Source: DASWJZ01 sp964487455 (GTDB lineage Bacteria; Pseudomonadota; Alphaproteobacteria; Rhizobiales; Afifellaceae). Taken from it: a stretch of DNA of 14,583 nucleotides. Positions 1-6,432 of the stretch are shown piece after piece (the stretch's first letter is position 1; the number at the start of each line of letters is the position of its first letter). A model generated the notes under the pieces. That model was not told where the DNA came from, ran no database searches, and was given only the letters and a program-made list of their open reading frames with translations. A program made the translations under genes and the position numbers. The stretch covers positions 1-14,583 of the forward strand of contig CAZARE010000241.1 in the NCBI GenBank assembly GCA_964487455.1. The letters are read 5' to 3'.

Positions 1-704
1 ATCTTGATGCGCTGGTGCTTCTTCAGGACGCCGTCGATGACGCGCACGAGGACGACGACGCCGAGATAGCTGTCGTACCAGGAATCGACGAGAAGCGCCT
101 TCAAGGGCGCCTTCGCCTCGCCCTTCGGCGGCGGCAGGCGCTTGACGATCGCCTCCAGCACGTCCTCGATGCCGAGGCCGGTCTTGGCCGAGATCGACAC
201 CGCGTGCGACGCGTCGAGGCCGATCACCTCCTCGATCTGTTCCTTGACGCGCTCCGGCTCGGCCGCCGGCAGGTCGATCTTATTCAAGACCGGCACGATC
301 TCGTGGTTGTTGTCGAGCGCCTGGTAGACGTTGGCGAGCGTCTGCGCCTCCACGCCCTGGCTCGCATCGACGACCAGCAGCGAGCCCTCGCAGGCGGCGA
401 GCGAGCGGTTGACCTCGTAGGCGAAATCGACGTGGCCGGGCGTGTCGATGAGGTTCAGCTCGTATTGCGTGCCGTCCTTGGCGTTGTAGAGCAGCCGCAC
501 GGTCTGCGCCTTGATGGTGATGCCGCGCTCGCGCTCGATATCCATGGAATCGAGCACCTGCTCCTTCATCTCGCGCAGGTCGAGCCCGCCGGTGTTCTGG
601 ATCAGCCGGTCGGCGAGCGTCGATTTTCCGTGGTCGATATGTGCGATGATCGCGAAATTGCGGATATGGTCGAGCGCGGTGGTCATCACGCGGGCATGTA
701 GCAT
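1..704 (-). CDS. lepA: Elongation factor 4 (LepA), 5' portion, truncated by window edge
   Basis: Translational GTPase that back-translocates or remodels stalled ribosomes; cytosolic and membrane associated. About 234 N-terminal codons of a protein usually near 600 aa are present; the rest lies beyond position 1. Numbering from the ATG at 704, visible G motifs are AHIDHGKST (21-29), RGIT (60-63), DTPGH (87-91) and NKID (141-144). The DHIRNF lead-in and the REMKEQVLDSMDIERERGIT stretch are typical of LepA rather than TypA or EF-G. Start choice: ATG at 704 has an AGG about 6 nt upstream, whereas the in-frame ATG at 686 (protein beginning MTTALDHIRN, a more usual LepA N-terminus) has no clear Shine-Dalgarno. 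Either could be used. It is divergent from the MFS gene. Confidence 0.97.
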   Translation of the reverse strand, partial: MLHARVMTTALDHIRNFAIIAHIDHGKSTLADRLIQNTGGLDLREMKEQVLDSMDIERERGITIKAQTVRLLYNAKDGTQYELNLIDTPGHVDFAYEVNRSLAACEGSLLVVDASQGVEAQTLANVYQALDNNHEIVPVLNKIDLPAAEPERVKEQIEEVIGLDASHAVSISAKTGLGIEDVLEAIVKRLPPPKGEAKAPLKALLVDSWYDSYLGVVVLVRVIDGVLKKHQRIK

Positions 705-968
705 CGCGCCTGGGGAGGTCAATGCGAGATTGCGACGGCGACATCCCGCCCGTTGCGAAGCGGTGACTACCGGCCGGTCTCAGTGCCAAAAAAAGGCGTC
801 GGCGCCGCGCTACTCCGTCAGTCGGTAGCGGCTGTCCAGCCGGATCAGTGCCGACCGACGGCGTGGACGATCGCTGGCTGGACCTGGCCTTCATGCAGCA
901 GACGCTCTAGAGGGTGGACCGTCGCCGCCATCCTTCGCGCGAGAACGCAGCAAGCGCCTCCAGGTCCG
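705..968. other. Intergenic gap between divergent lepA and the MFS gene
   Basis: About 264 bp without a supported gene. A plus-strand frame continuous with the MFS gene opens at 753, but its translation looks non-proteinlike. A short plus-strand frame ending at 910 (TDGVDDRWLDLAFMQQTL) could be a gene remnant, but I cannot assign it. The structured element at 788-861 and a 10-bp palindrome (ACCGGCCGGT, around 769-778) are the only clear signals. No convincing sigma-70 promoter was seen for either flanking gene. Confidence 0.5.
788..861 (-). ncRNA. Structured element with T-tract upstream of lepA (candidate small RNA end or attenuator)
   Basis: Read on the minus strand, 861-851 (CCGTCGGTCGG) pairs with 825-815 (CCGACTGACGG) as an 11-bp stem with one G-U wobble. 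It encloses a second hairpin, CGGCT-GGAC-AGCCG (842-829). Downstream, GGCG-CCGA-CGCC (806-795) is followed at once by seven T (794-788), the layout of an intrinsic terminator. On the plus strand the wobble would be an A-C mismatch and the T-run would be A, so the minus strand is favoured. It lies about 84 nt before the lepA start. It could end a small RNA encoded within 969-790 or attenuate lepA. The final stem is only 4 bp, and I recognise no known RNA family. Confidence 0.35.
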
Positions 969-2135
969 ATGCCGACTGGTCTCCTGCCCGTGCTCGCGCT
1001 TGCCAATTTCGCGATCGGCATCGGGGCCTTCGTGGTCGTCGGCACGCTCTCCCCGCTCGCCGCCGATCTCGGGTTGAGCCATGCGGAAGCCGGCATGGTC
1101 ATGTCGGTCTACGCCGTCGCCTACGCGATCGGCTCGCCGCTTGCCGTGGCGCTGACCGGCGGCATCGACCGGCGGAGCGTCGTTCTCGCCGGAATGACGA
1201 TCTTCCTCGCCGCGACAATCCTCTCCGCGCTTGCCCCCAACGCTGCGATCCTGCTCGCCGCGCGGGCGCTTGGCGCGCTGGGTGCTGGCATGGTGACCCC
1301 GGTGGCCGCCGCCATAGCGGTCGCCGTCTCTCCGCCCGAACGGAGAGGCGCGGCGCTCGCGACCGTCTTCATCGGCTTCCCGCTCGCCATGATCGCCGGC
1401 ATACCGGCCGGGAGCTTCATCGGGTACACCGCCGGCTGGCGCGCGACTTTTTGGCTCGTCGTCGTCGTTTCGACCGCAGCGCTCGTCAGCATCCTTCTGC
1501 GCGTCCCGCACATCGAGAGGGGGCCGATTACGACGCTTTCGGGCCTTGGCCGCACTCTCGCCTCGCCCGCCCTGATGACAGCCGTCCTCATCACCGCTTC
1601 GATGATGACGGCGGTGTGGATTCTCTTCACCTATCTTGCGCCGCTGCTTGAGCACAGGATGGGCTACGGCCGGGACGGAGTGACGCTCCTGCTCGTCATC
1701 TACGGAAGCGGCGCCGTTCTGGGCAACATGATCGGGGGGAAGCTGACGGACCGTATCGGATCGAATCGATCCCTGGTCCTGGTCGCGGCGGCGAACGCGT
1801 TGGTCCTGCCGCTCTTCTCCTTCTTGCCGCTGCCGAATGTCGCGGTGGCCGCGCTCGCCTTCGCTTGGGGCGTGGTCGGCTGGGCCTTCATGGTGCCGCA
1901 GCAGAGCCGGCTGGTCGCCATCGCGCCCGACAGCCAGAACATCTCGCTCGCGCTGAACGCAGCGGCGATCTATGTCGGTACGGCGCTCGGAGCGGCAGCG
2001 GGAGGCGTGATCCTGTCGCGCCTTGGCCTCAACGCCCTCGGTTGGTCGGGCGGGCTGGCGGCGCTTGGAGTCGTCCGCCATATCCTTCTTTCGATATGGC
2101 TTTCGAATCCGGAGAGGCGGCGCTCGCGAGCGTGA
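969..2135 (+). CDS. MFS transporter, DHA1 (AraJ/arabinose-efflux-like) family
   Basis: Inner-membrane proton-driven efflux permease of the major facilitator superfamily; substrate not predictable. The 389-aa protein is hydrophobic throughout and fits 12 membrane segments. A degenerate motif A after TM2 (TGGIDRRSV) is mirrored in the second half by GGKLTDRIGSNRS. The glycine/proline-rich stretch GFPLAMIAGIPAGSFIG in the TM5 region resembles the antiporter motif C of drug exporters. Start: the frame is open from 753, but the family-like N-terminus begins at ATG 969 (MPTGLLPVLALANFAIG), preceded by CAGG at 961-964; the 72 upstream codons look non-coding. It is followed after 78 nt by the CDGSH gene on the same strand. 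No adjacent LysR/TetR regulator is visible to hint at an inducer. Confidence 0.9.
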   Translation: MPTGLLPVLALANFAIGIGAFVVVGTLSPLAADLGLSHAEAGMVMSVYAVAYAIGSPLAVALTGGIDRRSVVLAGMTIFLAATILSALAPNAAILLAARALGALGAGMVTPVAAAIAVAVSPPERRGAALATVFIGFPLAMIAGIPAGSFIGYTAGWRATFWLVVVVSTAALVSILLRVPHIERGPITTLSGLGRTLASPALMTAVLITASMMTAVWILFTYLAPLLEHRMGYGRDGVTLLLVIYGSGAVLGNMIGGKLTDRIGSNRSLVLVAAANALVLPLFSFLPLPNVAVAALAFAWGVVGWAFMVPQQSRLVAIAPDSQNISLALNAAAIYVGTALGAAAGGVILSRLGLNALGWSGGLAALGVVRHILLSIWLSNPERRRSRA

Positions 2136-2213
2136 AGCGCCGCGATTTGCCATCATCGGCCGATCATGCTGGCATCCGTCGCTTGTCGAAGGCGCTGGAT
2201 GAGGAGAAGCCGC

Positions 2214-2432
2214 ATGGCCGACGTTTCGATCAAGGTCACCCACAACGGTCCCTACGTCGTGAGGGGCTCGGCCGAGGTGCAGGACGCCGACGGAACGACA
2301 TACACGGTGAAGGAGACGTTCGCGCTCTGCCGCTGCGGCGGCTCCACCACCAAGCCGTTCTGCGACGGGACGCATTCGAAGATCGGGTTCCAGGGGGCCG
2401 AGCGGGCGGTGGCGGAGGCCAATAAGGCGTAG
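2214..2432 (+). CDS. CDGSH iron-sulfur domain protein (NEET-like), 72 aa
   Basis: Small soluble protein binding a redox-active, acid-labile [2Fe-2S] cluster through three Cys and one His. The full signature CxCx2(S/T)x3PxCDG(S/T)H is intact: C39, C41, S44, P48, C50, D51, G52, H54. The 38-residue N-terminal part (MADVSIKVTHNGPYVV...) is typical of the small bacterial single-domain type with an N-terminal beta segment. Start at ATG 2214 is fixed by GAGGAG at 2201-2206; the frame extends upstream to 2166, but those codons overlap the Shine-Dalgarno. The udgX gene follows on the same strand after 93 nt, so co-transcription is possible. Known roles of the family are electron or cluster transfer in iron/ROS homeostasis; the specific partner here is unknown. 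Confidence 0.93.
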   Translation: MADVSIKVTHNGPYVVRGSAEVQDADGTTYTVKETFALCRCGGSTTKPFCDGTHSKIGFQGAERAVAEANKA

Positions 2433-2450
2433 CGGCGCGATTCACGCCGC
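2432..2450 (+). terminator. GC-rich hairpin at the CDGSH gene stop codon
   Basis: GCGGCG (2432-2437) and CGCCGC (2445-2450) form a perfect 6-bp stem with a 7-nt loop, overlapping the last base of the stop codon. No T-tract follows, so it may be a weak terminator, an mRNA-end stabiliser or chance in GC-rich DNA. Confidence 0.25.
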
Positions 2451-2525
2451 GGCTGCGAGCCTCGCCCGTCCCGGCTCAAGCGGGAACGTATCGGGCGGCC
2501 GCGCATTTCCACGCCGGAGGCAGTC

Positions 2526-3149
2526 ATGCCGCAAAACGACCTCTTCGCCGATGTCGATCTGCCCGAGGTCGGCGACAACACGACGATTGCGGCGCTTCGC
2601 GACGAAGCGGCGCGCTGCACGCGCTGTCATCTCTACAAGCACGCGACGCAGACGGTGTTCGGCGAGGGTCCCTCCGACGCGCGCGTCATGATGGTGGGCG
2701 AGCAGCCGGGCGACCAGGAGGATATTCAGGGCAGGCCCTTCGTCGGACCCGCGGGCAGGCTCCTCGACCGGGCGCTCGAGGAGGCCGGCATCGACCGCGG
2801 CGACGTCTACGTCACCAACGCCGTCAAGCACTTCAAGTTCGAGCCGCGTGGCAAGAAACGCATCCACAAGAAGCCGGACCGCCCGGAGATCGAGGCGTGC
2901 AAATGGTGGCTCGACCGTGAGCTGGCGGTGACGAAGCCGGAACTCATCGTGGCGCTCGGCGCGACGGCGGGACAGGCGCTCTACGGGCGCGCCGTGCGCG
3001 TGCTCTCGGAGCGCGGCGAGGTCTCGAGCGACCCGCGCGGCTTTCGCCTCATGCTGACGGTGCATCCGTCTATGATCCTGCGCGTGCCTGACGCCGACAG
3101 GGAGAAGGCCTTCGCCGATTTCGTCAGCGATCTGAAGAAGGCGGCTTAG
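2526..3149 (+). CDS. udgX: UdgX-type uracil-DNA glycosylase ([4Fe-4S], covalent DNA-binding subfamily)
   Basis: Excises uracil from DNA. The studied mycobacterial UdgX becomes covalently attached to the abasic site through a His in an inserted loop. The 207-aa protein shows motif A GEQPGD (58-63), TNAVKHFKF (98-105), the subfamily-specific loop KKRIH with the crosslinking His at 114, and motif B HPS (180-182). Cluster Cys are C31 and C34 (CTRC) and C125 (ACKWWL). The place of the usual family-4 third Cys appears to be taken by H102. The R-loop reads KKRIH instead of the KRRIH I recall for mycobacteria; the His is kept. Start ATG 2526 has GGAGG at 2516-2520. It lies downstream of the CDGSH gene, with mbfA 179 nt further on. 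Family assignment is strong; the covalent chemistry is inferred from the motif. Confidence 0.95.
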   Translation: MPQNDLFADVDLPEVGDNTTIAALRDEAARCTRCHLYKHATQTVFGEGPSDARVMMVGEQPGDQEDIQGRPFVGPAGRLLDRALEEAGIDRGDVYVTNAVKHFKFEPRGKKRIHKKPDRPEIEACKWWLDRELAVTKPELIVALGATAGQALYGRAVRVLSERGEVSSDPRGFRLMLTVHPSMILRVPDADREKAFADFVSDLKKAA

Positions 3150-3258
3150 GAGCGGTGTCTGAGGACGACGAGATCGCGTGCACCGATCCTAACTTTCAAA
3201 CGGGCCCGTGCCTACGGCGCGACATGACACTGCCGGAGGTCCTTCTGTGCATGGTCCC

Positions 3259-3285
3259 CCTCCCCCGTCGCAAGCGAGGGGGAGG
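3259..3285. repeat. Palindromic element (CCTCCCCC...GGGGGAGG), REP-like or terminator
   Basis: CCTCCCCC (3259-3266) and GGGGGAGG (3278-3285) form a perfect 8-bp stem. One unpaired G is followed by an inner hairpin TCGC-AA-GCGA (3268-3277). It sits between udgX and mbfA, about 110 nt after the udgX stop. Short palindromes of this C-rich/G-rich type are scattered through intergenic spaces in many Rhizobiales genomes, so a dispersed repeat is my preferred reading. It could equally act as a rho-independent-like terminator for udgX, though no T-run follows. Only one copy is in this window. Confidence 0.5.
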
Positions 3286-3298
3286 AACCCGCCTAGAC

Positions 3299-3320
3299 TT
3301 TAGAATCGCTCCAATCTAAG
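3299..3320 (+). promoter_or_regulatory. Candidate Irr box (ICE-like) overlapping a -10-like element upstream of mbfA
   Basis: TTTAGAATCG begins at 3299 and matches the left half of the rhizobial iron-control element (TTTAGAA-N3-TTCTAAA). The right half is poor at N3 spacing (CTCCAAT), but TCTAAG at 3315-3320 gives an inverted repeat TTTAGA-N10-TCTAAG. TAGAAT (3301-3306) also resembles a -10 hexamer, so a bound repressor would block transcription. It ends 8 nt before the mbfA ATG. Irr repression of mbfA is established in Bradyrhizobium and Agrobacterium; the site here is inferred. Confidence 0.5.
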
Positions 3321-3328
3321 CGTCGCTC

Positions 3329-4306
3329 ATGATCCCCGGCTTCCACGACCGCAAGCGCTTCGCCGACCTCTCCGAGCAGGAGATTCTGGCGCTCGCCATC
3401 GCGTCGGAGGAGGAGGACAGCCGCATCTACGCCACCTACGCCGATCGCCTGCGCCCCGAATACCCAAAGAGCGCCGCCCTGTTCGACGCCATGATGGCGG
3501 AGGAGGACGAGCACCGGCGGCGGCTGATCGACGCCTACCGCCGGCGTTTCGGCGAGACCATCCCCGTCATCCGCCGCGAGCACGTCTCCGGCTTCTACCA
3601 CCGGAGGCCGTACTGGCTGGTGAGCAAGCTCGGGCTGGAGCGGGTGCGCGAGGAGGTGGGGCTGATGGAGGAGGAGGCGCGGAGCTTCTACCTCAAAGCC
3701 GCGCAGCGCACCTCCGACGCAGAGACGCGCAGGTTGCTCGGCGATTTGGCGGCGGCTGAGACGGGGCACATCGAAACCGCGGAGCGGCTGGAAGCGGAGC
3801 TGCTTGGCAAAGACGCGCGCGCCGAGGAAGACGCCGTCGCCCACCGCCGCTTTCTTCTCACCTACGTGCAGCCGGGCCTCGCCGGCTTGATGGACGGCTC
3901 CGTCTCCACGCTGGCGCCGGTCTTCGCCGCCGCCTTCGCCACGCAGGACACCTGGCAGACCTTCCTCGTCGGGCTCGCCGCCGCGATCGGCGCCGGCATC
4001 TCCATGGGCTTCACCGAGGCGCTGTCGGACGACGGCGCGCTGACCGGGCGCGGCTCGCCGCTAGCGCGCGGGCTCACCTGCGGCGCGATGACGACGCTCG
4101 GCGGGCTCGGGCACGCGCTTCCCTACCTCATCCCCGACTTCTGGACCGCCACCACAATCGCCATCGTCATCGTCGTCGTGGAGCTGTTCGCGATTGCTTG
4201 GATCCGCTGGCGCTACATGCAGTCGCCGTTCTTCACCGCGGCGCTGCAGATCGTGATCGGCGGCGCGCTGGTGTTCGCCGCCGGCATCATCATCGGCAGC
4301 GCTTGA
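3329..4306 (+). CDS. mbfA: MbfA-type membrane-bound ferritin-like iron exporter (rubrerythrin + VIT1 fusion)
   Basis: Inner-membrane iron/manganese exporter that protects against iron overload and peroxide. The 325-aa protein has an N-terminal ferritin-like (erythrin) di-iron domain, about residues 10-160, and a C-terminal CCC1/VIT1-like membrane domain, about 180-325, the standard MbfA length and order. Likely di-iron ligands are E27/E28 in ASEEED, E59xxH62 in EEDEH, E114/E115 in GLMEEEA, and E144xxH147 in AETGHIE. The VIT part carries GLMDGSVSTLAPVFAAAF (186-203) and several hydrophobic helices. Start ATG 3329 gives the expected FADLSEQEILALA N-terminus; no Shine-Dalgarno is evident and the ICE-like box abuts the start, so the transcript may have a very short leader. 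It converges on the GNAT gene with a 16-nt gap. Confidence 0.94.
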   Translation: MIPGFHDRKRFADLSEQEILALAIASEEEDSRIYATYADRLRPEYPKSAALFDAMMAEEDEHRRRLIDAYRRRFGETIPVIRREHVSGFYHRRPYWLVSKLGLERVREEVGLMEEEARSFYLKAAQRTSDAETRRLLGDLAAAETGHIETAERLEAELLGKDARAEEDAVAHRRFLLTYVQPGLAGLMDGSVSTLAPVFAAAFATQDTWQTFLVGLAAAIGAGISMGFTEALSDDGALTGRGSPLARGLTCGAMTTLGGLGHALPYLIPDFWTATTIAIVIVVVELFAIAWIRWRYMQSPFFTAALQIVIGGALVFAAGIIIGSA

Positions 4307-4322
4307 GGCGCACCGGCGCCTC
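4305..4322. terminator. Hairpin filling the gap between convergent mbfA and the GNAT gene
   Basis: GAGGCGC (4305-4311), loop ACCG, GCGCCTC (4316-4322): a perfect 7-bp GC-rich stem beginning in the mbfA stop codon and ending right before the GNAT stop codon. The symmetry would serve both strands. There is no T-tract on either side, so it may be a bidirectional weak terminator or an mRNA 3'-end protector. Confidence 0.5.
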
Positions 4323-4841
4323 TCACGCGAGCTGCTTGTAATAAATGGTCGTGCCGCTCGGCCCGCCGTCGTTCCCCAGGCAATAGTTCGGGATGTCCCC
4401 CACACGGACGTAGCCACGCCGCTGGTAAAAGGGCTCCGCGCCGCCGCCGGTTTCCGTGTCGAGCGTCAGGAGCGTGCGTCCGCGGCTGAGGGCATGCCCC
4501 TCCAGCGCCTCCATGAGGCGGGAGGCGACCCCCTTGCGGCGTGCGCTGCTCGATACGAGCAGCTTGGTAACGTCGGCGCGGTGCGGCTGGTTGGGCTTTG
4601 ATATCGGATGCAGAAGCACCGTGCCCACAACGCTGCCGCCATCGCGCGCAATGAAGAGAACCGTCCGGCTCTTCGCGGCCTCGGCGATCGTATCGCGCCA
4701 GAAGGCGTCCACCTCCTCCCGAGTGACGCCGTAAAGGAAGCTCACCGAGGCGCCGCCGGCCACGCAGTCCAGAGTAAGATCGACAAGGGTGTCGAGGCTC
4801 GCCTCCGCTTCGATCGCCGATAGGACCGCGACCTCCACCAT
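4323..4841 (-). CDS. GNAT family N-acetyltransferase, tabtoxin-resistance (Ttr)-like
   Basis: Acetyl-CoA-dependent N-acetyltransferase, 172 aa, cytosolic. The acetyl-CoA loop is RRKGVA (101-106), preceded by VTKLLVSSSA (91-100). LLTLDTETG (124-132) and PFYQRRGYVRVG (137-148) are the later conserved strands. Segments such as GGASVSF, KPNQPHRADVTKL, the LDTE strand, GDIPNYC and TTIYYKQL closely follow the arrangement I recall for the Pseudomonas tabtoxin-resistance acetyltransferase, so a small amine or amino-acid-like toxin or metabolite is the likely substrate class; the real substrate is unknown. Start ATG 4841 is set by GGAGG just upstream and lies 1 nt after the stop of the upstream papain-like gene, implying translational coupling. 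The frame is open further upstream, but that would overlap the neighbour. Confidence 0.88.
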   Translation of the reverse strand: MVEVAVLSAIEAEASLDTLVDLTLDCVAGGASVSFLYGVTREEVDAFWRDTIAEAAKSRTVLFIARDGGSVVGTVLLHPISKPNQPHRADVTKLLVSSSARRKGVASRLMEALEGHALSRGRTLLTLDTETGGGAEPFYQRRGYVRVGDIPNYCLGNDGGPSGTTIYYKQLA

Positions 4842-4842
4842 C

Positions 4843-5697
4843 CTAGTCCTCCAGGTTCGCCTCCCCGGGCCTCGCAGCCGCGGCGGCATCGGCCTCGGCG
4901 CCGACGACGACCGGCGCGCTTCCCGGCGCCTCCTCGACCCACCGGATGCTGGTATAGTCGAAGCCGCGCTCAATCGTCGGCTTCACGATGGCGAAGTACG
5001 GCGACAAATCAAAATCGCGCGGCGCGAAAAGCGAGTGATGGCGGATGTAGTAATGCTGCCGCCGCATACGCCGCTCCTTCGCGTCCTCGTTAGGCGCGCG
5101 GACGACACGCGGCAGGATCGGATAGCCGGCCGACTGGAACGCCTCGGCGATCAGAGAGGAGCAGATCGCACGCGTCGGATCGCCTGAGCCAAACGCGATG
5201 GCCCGCCGCCGCCAGTTCCGCGGCAGAGGCAGCGGGAGGAAATAGCGGATCAGGTCGAAGAGGTTGCGCATGTCGTAGAGGAGCCCGATGCGCTCCACCA
5301 TGAAGCGCGTCACCCGCTGCTGATCGGGATAGGAGAGCATGACCGGCCGGCAGACGCGCGTGTTGAAGGTCGAATAGCGGGAAAGCGGGGCCGACACGCA
5401 TCCCTCGCCGAGATTGACTTCCACGAGCACGTGCGGCTCGCCGTCGGGCTCGGCTCGCCCGGGGATATCGCCGACGAAAAGCGCCGCATGCGACCAGCTC
5501 GACGTGGTGAGGTATTCGATCACCATGGAGATGTATTGGCGGCCCTCCACCAGGAGCACGTCACCCGGACGCAGGATGGCGCGGAGTGTGTCGGGATCGG
5601 AGGGCGTGTAGGGCTCATAGCCGGAGGTCTCGCGACGGAGACGCGCCGCAAGGAAGCGACCCATCCTATCGAGCACAGTGTTCGTCGCGGAGGTCAT
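4843..5697 (-). CDS. YiiX/YebB-like permuted papain-fold (NlpC/P60 superfamily) hydrolase
   Basis: 284-aa putative cysteine hydrolase of the circularly permuted NlpC/P60 group (YiiX, LRAT-related). The core opens with RPGDVLLVEG (43-52), then WSHAALFVGD with catalytic-type H70, VLVEVNLGEG with E93, and the permuted nucleophile in AICSSLIAEAFQ, C179. The order His-Glu-Cys instead of Cys-His is the mark of permutation. No signal peptide or convincing transmembrane segment is seen at the N-terminus; the C-terminus is low-complexity Ala/acidic. Start ATG 5697 lies 19 nt after the gpmA stop; M12 is an alternative start. It is the third gene of dapB-gpmA-this-GNAT and nearly abuts the GNAT. Relatives act on peptide, acyl or lipid amide bonds; the substrate cannot be read from sequence. 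Confidence 0.85.
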   Translation of the reverse strand: MTSATNTVLDRMGRFLAARLRRETSGYEPYTPSDPDTLRAILRPGDVLLVEGRQYISMVIEYLTTSSWSHAALFVGDIPGRAEPDGEPHVLVEVNLGEGCVSAPLSRYSTFNTRVCRPVMLSYPDQQRVTRFMVERIGLLYDMRNLFDLIRYFLPLPLPRNWRRRAIAFGSGDPTRAICSSLIAEAFQSAGYPILPRVVRAPNEDAKERRMRRQHYYIRHHSLFAPRDFDLSPYFAIVKPTIERGFDYTSIRWVEEAPGSAPVVVGAEADAAAAARPGEANLED

Positions 5698-5716
5698 GCG
5701 TTGGAACCCATCGCGA

Positions 5717-6340
5717 TCAGCCCCCCAGAATCTCCTTCTCGGCGACGGTGGTGTCGGCGTTCAGCCGGTAGACGAACGGCACGCCGGTCCCGATCTCGAG
5801 CTTGGTCACCGCGTCGGGGGTGAGCTGGTCGAGCACCATCACCAGCGCCCGCAGCGAGTTGCCGTGGGCGGAGACGAGGACGTGCCGGCCGCGCATAACG
5901 TCGGGCAGGATGCGGGTCAGGTAGTAGGGCCAGACGCGCGCACCGGTGTCGCGCAGGCTCTCGCCGCCGGGCGGGCTCGTGGCATAGGAGCGGCGCCACA
6001 GATGCACCTGCTCCTCGCCCCACTTGGCCCGTGCGTCGTCCTTGTTGAGACCCACGAGATCGCCGTAATCGCGCTCGTTCAGGGCCTCGTCCCGATGCTC
6101 CTCCACGCCAACCTGGCCAAGCTCCTCGAGCATGAGCTTCAGCGTGTTCTGCGCGCGGATGAGCGCGCTCGTGTAGGCCACGTCGAACTGGTAACCGCCG
6201 GCTCCCAGCTTGCGTCCGGCGGAACGCGCCTCTCCGATGCCGTGCTCGGTCAGATCGACATCCCGCCAACCTGTGAAGAGGTTCTTCAAGTTCCACTCGC
6301 TCTGGCCGTGGCGCACAAGCACAAGAAGGCGGTCAGTCAT
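5717..6340 (-). CDS. gpmA: 2,3-bisphosphoglycerate-dependent phosphoglycerate mutase
   Basis: Interconverts 3- and 2-phosphoglycerate in glycolysis/gluconeogenesis; cytosolic. The 207-aa protein has the histidine phosphatase motif RHGQSEWN (10-17, phospho-acceptor H11), R62 in ALIRAQNT, E89 in LNERDYG, and the second His H159 in VSAHGNSLRA. FTGWRDVDLTEHG (22-34) is specific to dPGM rather than generic phosphatases. It is the short form seen in Rhizobiales (E. coli GpmA is about 250 aa). Start ATG 6340 is preceded by AAGGA at good spacing. It lies 92 nt downstream of dapB and 19 nt upstream of the papain-like gene, same strand. Confidence 0.96.
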   Translation of the reverse strand: MTDRLLVLVRHGQSEWNLKNLFTGWRDVDLTEHGIGEARSAGRKLGAGGYQFDVAYTSALIRAQNTLKLMLEELGQVGVEEHRDEALNERDYGDLVGLNKDDARAKWGEEQVHLWRRSYATSPPGGESLRDTGARVWPYYLTRILPDVMRGRHVLVSAHGNSLRALVMVLDQLTPDAVTKLEIGTGVPFVYRLNADTTVAEKEILGG

Positions 6341-6432
6341 CGCTTTTCCTTGGGGTGCTCATCCTCGTCGGCATCGTTCCGGCACATGCTGTCTCCCAAC
6401 GGGCCAACTCCCCGCGCAACCGGAACCAAGGG

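Noticed and set aside
15..701. 228-codon plus-strand open frame opposite lepA
   Set aside because: It is the antisense of a gene with intact GTPase motifs, and its Leu/Arg/Val/Asp-rich translation has no recognisable domain.
845..910. Short plus-strand frame ending TDGVDDRWLDLAFMQQTL as a gene remnant
   Set aside because: Protein-like in feel, but too short to assign, without a start signal, and overlapping the structured element; noted only in the intergenic entry.
753..968. N-terminal extension of the MFS protein by 72 residues
   Set aside because: The added residues (Arg/Trp/Ser/Pro-rich) are unlike a transporter N-terminus, and the ATG at 969 gives a normal length.
891..2375. 494-codon open frame on the minus strand opposite the MFS gene
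   Set aside because: Composition is Arg/Asp/Gly/His-rich and low in hydrophobic residues, typical of an antisense shadow of a GC-rich gene; the plus strand encodes a clear 12-helix transporter.
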